This document shows positions 61,040 through 64,000 of a stretch of DNA of 64,000 nt, one piece after another. Every line of letters begins with the position of its first letter. The first letter of the stretch is position 1. Source of the stretch: Bdellovibrio sp. 22V. Its GTDB lineage: Bacteria > Bdellovibrionota > Bdellovibrionia > Bdellovibrionales > Bdellovibrionaceae. The stretch covers positions 3,472,001 through 3,536,000 of the forward strand of contig NZ_CP125854.1 in assembly GCF_030169785.1 (NCBI RefSeq). Reading direction: 5' to 3'. The notes under the pieces were generated by a model. The model ran no database searches. It was not told the DNA's origin and worked only from the letters and a program-made list of their open reading frames with translations. The translations under genes were made by a program, and so were the position numbers.

Positions 61040-61701
61040 GTTTGGTTCTTAAAGATGTGCGAAAGGGTTTTCGCCAGGGTGAAACAGAAATTCAAGTTTT
61101 GAAAGGCTTGGATGTAACAATTGAACCAGGACAGGTCGTATCTGTCGTTGGGCAATCCGGAAGCGGGAAATCCACATTGCTGTCTTTGTTGGCTGGCTTA
61201 GAGAAGGCCGACGGTGGGGAAATCTTGGTGGATAAAGTGGATTTAGTTCCCCTTACTGAACAACAAATGACATTGTTTCGTGCGCAGAACATCGCGGTTG
61301 TTTTTCAGCAGTACCATCTTATTGCGCATCTTACGGCTTTAGAAAACGTGATGCTTGCTCTTGAAATTTTAAAAATGGAAAACGCGAAAGAACGTGCGGA
61401 ACAAGCTTTAACGGAGCTAGGGCTTTCGCATCGCCTGCATCACTTTCCCAGCCAGTTAAGCGGTGGTGAATGTCAGCGCGTGGCTATTGCGCGGGCTTTG
61501 GTGGTGAAACCCAAAATACTTTTAGCAGATGAACCCAGTGGAAATTTGGACACGCATACGGGCGACAAAGTGATGGACGTTTTCTTCGATATTGTTCGTA
61601 AACATAAAATCACGACGATTCTTGTCACGCACAGTGAAGCCTTGGCGAAAAGATGCGAACGAACTTTGCGCCTTCAAGAAGGTCAATTGAGGGAAGTCTA
61701 A
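61036..61701 (+). CDS. ybbA: ABC transporter ATP-binding protein (YbbA/LolD-like)
   Basis: 221 residues. Walker A GQSGSGKST, Q-loop VFQQYHLI, signature LSGGECQRVAIARAL, Walker B ILLADEPSGNLD and the H-loop VTHSEAL. This is the MacB/LolD subfamily that works with FtsX-type permeases. The GTG start overlaps the tesA stop (GTGA), and the permease gene starts one base after its stop. Confidence 0.93.
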   Translation: MSLVLKDVRKGFRQGETEIQVLKGLDVTIEPGQVVSVVGQSGSGKSTLLSLLAGLEKADGGEILVDKVDLVPLTEQQMTLFRAQNIAVVFQQYHLIAHLTALENVMLALEILKMENAKERAEQALTELGLSHRLHHFPSQLSGGECQRVAIARALVVKPKILLADEPSGNLDTHTGDKVMDVFFDIVRKHKITTILVTHSEALAKRCERTLRLQEGQLREV

Positions 61702-61702
61702 A

Positions 61703-64000
61703 ATGCTTTGGCGTCTGGCGATTCGAGAGTTGTGGCGCAGCTGGCGCTTTGGTCTGTTCTTTATTTTCAATTTGAGTTTAGGTTTAACGGGATTTGTTTC
61801 TCTTGAAGCTTTTAATACGGCTTTAGAAACGCAGATCGAGGCGAACGCAAAGAACATTCTTTCCGCCGACATGGCTGTGGCTGCCCGTCGAGAGCTGACC
61901 GAAGAAGAGGTTCAAAATCTCAAGGCGTCTTTGCCTTCCGGAACGCAAGAATCCAAAATGTATGAATTCTTTGCGATGTTGTCCTCGGAAAAAGGATCGC
62001 GGCTGGTTCTTGTTAAAGCTGTCGACGGATCTTATCCCTTTTATGGAGAGCTGGAGTTAAACTCCGGCACCGTTATTCACAATGATAGTGAAAAAGAAAT
62101 TCTTTCCTCCCGCACGGCGTGGATATATCCGGAGCTGAATTCGCAACTGGGTCTTGGGCCCGGAGACGAAATTAAATTAGGCAAGCTGCAGTTAAAAGTC
62201 GCGGATCTCGTTAAAAAAGATGCGACACAAACCTTTAGAGCGGCGACGTTAGCTCCGCGGGTATTTATAAATCGCGAGCTTCTTGGAGAATCAGGACTTA
62301 TTCAGTACGGAAGTACTTTTTCAATGGCGTATCTTCTGAAGTTCCCTGCAGGAATTCAGGAAGATGTTCTGCGTGAAAAACTTTATCAGGCGCTGCCGGA
62401 CCCGCAAATCAATATTGAAACTCCGTCCTCGGCCGGCGAGGATTCGGGCCGTCAGCTTCGTTATCTTTCCGACTATTTGGGTTTGGTCGCGATTGTGGCG
62501 CTTTTTATGTCGGCATTGGGTGCGGCTTATATTTATCGTCTTTTCCTTTCCACCAGAATGAAAGAAATCGCCATCTTGCGCAGCCTAGGTTTGCAAAGTG
62601 GCGAAGCTGTGAGCGTGTACATCATTCAGGCGTCTTTGTTAGGATTGCTTGCAACAATACCAACACTCTTTTTCAGCCACATGGTGTTGCCGCTACTAAG
62701 TAAAATTCTTTCGAACTTTACGCCGTTCGACTTAGAACCGCATGTAAATCTGGAAGCTTTTTTGGTCGCGTTGTTTATGGCGGTCTTTGGCAGTTTCGTA
62801 GTCAGTCTTCCGTTTCTCGTAAAGATTTTCGACCTGAAAGCCGCGAAACTTTTTAGCGAAGAAAAATTTTCTGTCGGCGAAGGCCCGCGACGATTTTGGC
62901 CTTTTCTTCCTAGCGTGATTTTATTTTACTTCCTGGCGGTCTATCAGTCGCACTCGTGGAGAATCGGAAGCTTGTTCACAGGCTCCATGGTCGCGGTGAT
63001 TCTGGCATTGATCCTTGTGGGGTTCCTGACGGTGAAAGCGGCGGGATGGCTTAAAGGTTTTCAGCGCTGGTTTTTGAAGTTCAGCTTTTTAAGTCTGTCG
63101 CGACGAGCGGGGGCAAGTCTTGCGATCTTTGTCGCCTTGGGCCTTGGCGCTTTGCTTATTAATATTTTGCCGCAGCTTAAAAATTCATTGCAGGCGGAAT
63201 TTCAAATTGAAGGACGCTCGAAAATTCCGTCGCTCTTTATGTTTGATATTCAGGACGAACAGCTCCCAGGTGTGGAAAAGGTTCTTGAAAAAAATCAGGT
63301 TCAAGCTTTGGGACTTTCTCCGTTGGTTCGCGCTCGTATTCTCAAGGTTAATGGCCAAGACTATGAGCGCAAGATCGAGTCACAAGGTTTTAAAACCCGC
63401 GAAGAAGAAAGAGAAGCCCGTTTTCGCAACCGTGGTGTGAATCTCTCTTATCGTCACGACTTATCCGGTTCAGAAACTCTTCTTGATGGCCGCCCTTTTT
63501 CCGGGAACTTTGATCCTGATAAGCAGACTCGCGCAGAGCTTTCTGTCGAAGTGCGCTTTGCCGAGCGCATGGGCTTTCACATCGGTGACGTCCTTGTTTT
63601 TGACGTGCAGGGTGTGGAGGTCGAAGGCGAGATTATCAACCTTCGCAAAGTAAAGTGGACCAGCTTTCAGCCTAATTTCTTTATTCTTGTACAAAACGGT
63701 GTTCTTAACGATGCGCCTAAAACTTTCATCGCGGCAATTCCGTTTTTGCATGAAGAAAAGCGGGCCCGTATCCAGAACGAGATCGCACAAGAGTTCTCAA
63801 ATGTTTCTGTTATTGATGTTGTGCGTACGGTGGATGAGGTTTTAAAAACGGCGGAAAAAATGAGCTGGTCGCTGGAACTCATGGCGGGTTTGGCTTTGCT
63901 CACGGGATATATTGTTTTGTTTTCAATCGTGCGCAGCCAGATAAAACTGCGCCGCTGGGAATTGAACATGCTTAAAATCCTGGGGGCTTCCGGCGGGGAA
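61703..64000 (+). CDS. ybbP: FtsX-like permease, YbbP type (runs off right edge)
   Basis: At least 766 residues, open to the window edge. N-terminal membrane helix (FGLFFIFNLSLGLTGF), a periplasmic domain (about 30-240), membrane helices near 250-400, then a second large periplasmic region (about 485-720) and the beginning of the last helix group. FtsX-type motif MKEIAILRSLGLQSGEAVSVY is clear. Its partner ATPase is encoded directly upstream. The tesA-ybbA-ybbP group probably deals with lipid or lipoprotein substrates of the envelope (inference). Confidence 0.9.
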   Translation, partial: MLWRLAIRELWRSWRFGLFFIFNLSLGLTGFVSLEAFNTALETQIEANAKNILSADMAVAARRELTEEEVQNLKASLPSGTQESKMYEFFAMLSSEKGSRLVLVKAVDGSYPFYGELELNSGTVIHNDSEKEILSSRTAWIYPELNSQLGLGPGDEIKLGKLQLKVADLVKKDATQTFRAATLAPRVFINRELLGESGLIQYGSTFSMAYLLKFPAGIQEDVLREKLYQALPDPQINIETPSSAGEDSGRQLRYLSDYLGLVAIVALFMSALGAAYIYRLFLSTRMKEIAILRSLGLQSGEAVSVYIIQASLLGLLATIPTLFFSHMVLPLLSKILSNFTPFDLEPHVNLEAFLVALFMAVFGSFVVSLPFLVKIFDLKAAKLFSEEKFSVGEGPRRFWPFLPSVILFYFLAVYQSHSWRIGSLFTGSMVAVILALILVGFLTVKAAGWLKGFQRWFLKFSFLSLSRRAGASLAIFVALGLGALLINILPQLKNSLQAEFQIEGRSKIPSLFMFDIQDEQLPGVEKVLEKNQVQALGLSPLVRARILKVNGQDYERKIESQGFKTREEEREARFRNRGVNLSYRHDLSGSETLLDGRPFSGNFDPDKQTRAELSVEVRFAERMGFHIGDVLVFDVQGVEVEGEIINLRKVKWTSFQPNFFILVQNGVLNDAPKTFIAAIPFLHEEKRARIQNEIAQEFSNVSVIDVVRTVDEVLKTAEKMSWSLELMAGLALLTGYIVLFSIVRSQIKLRRWELNMLKILGASGGE

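Overview
The window looks like chromosomal DNA of a Gram-negative predatory bacterium of the Bdellovibrio type. This is an inference. The support is the many exported proteins with no recognisable family, a surface fibre-like protein with phage tail-fibre repeats, a hybrid histidine kinase operon, a PBP1C, and a muropeptide permease (AmpG) encoded with an adenosine deaminase, which suits a life of digesting other cells. Coding is dense on both strands, and many convergent genes share their stop codons.

Bases 1-31.9 kb are ordinary core and accessory chromosome: the end of PBP1C; an OsmC protein; a Hpt/hybrid kinase/response regulator phosphorelay operon; a PhnD-like lipoprotein; Rnk; a quinone oxidoreductase; Xaa-Pro aminopeptidase; a YeiH-type exporter next to an AcfC-like binding protein; a Bcr/CflA pump; a DUF2239 gene behind a near-consensus promoter carrying two copies of a palindromic operator; an ECF41-type sigma factor facing a carboxymuconolactone decarboxylase gene, with matching divergent promoters; DJ-1, ArsC-like, pentapeptide-repeat, DUF488 and DUF2945 genes; then several exported proteins, a fibre protein and a metzincin-like lipoprotein.

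Bases 31,884-51,533 form a genomic island of about 19.65 kb, bounded by the direct repeat AAATGGCGGACA and inserted at the 3' end of a tRNA-Ser(GGA) gene. A large serine recombinase sits next to the tRNA, and its last codons lie inside the tRNA gene. The island also holds a small resolvase, a ribbon-helix-helix regulator, two XRE regulators (one coupled to an ImmA/IrrE protease), a ParB-like/Rep-like pair with a dyad nearby, a CsgG-like lipoprotein, an ADP-ribosylglycohydrolase and a CobB-type sirtuin separated by unknown genes, and a two-gene unit that looks like a new defence or toxin-antitoxin pair (HEPN-like plus zinc ribbons; zinc ribbons plus an AbiGi-like domain). No conjugation or phage structural genes are visible, so it looks like an integrated plasmid-like or mobilisable element.

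Bases 51.6-64 kb return to the chromosome: a type III polyketide-synthase-like gene with a membrane partner, type II NADH dehydrogenase, the adenosine deaminase/AmpG pair, an HNH/GNAT pair, SlyD, YajQ, an RRM RNA-binding protein, and a tesA-ybbA-ybbP cluster running off the right edge.
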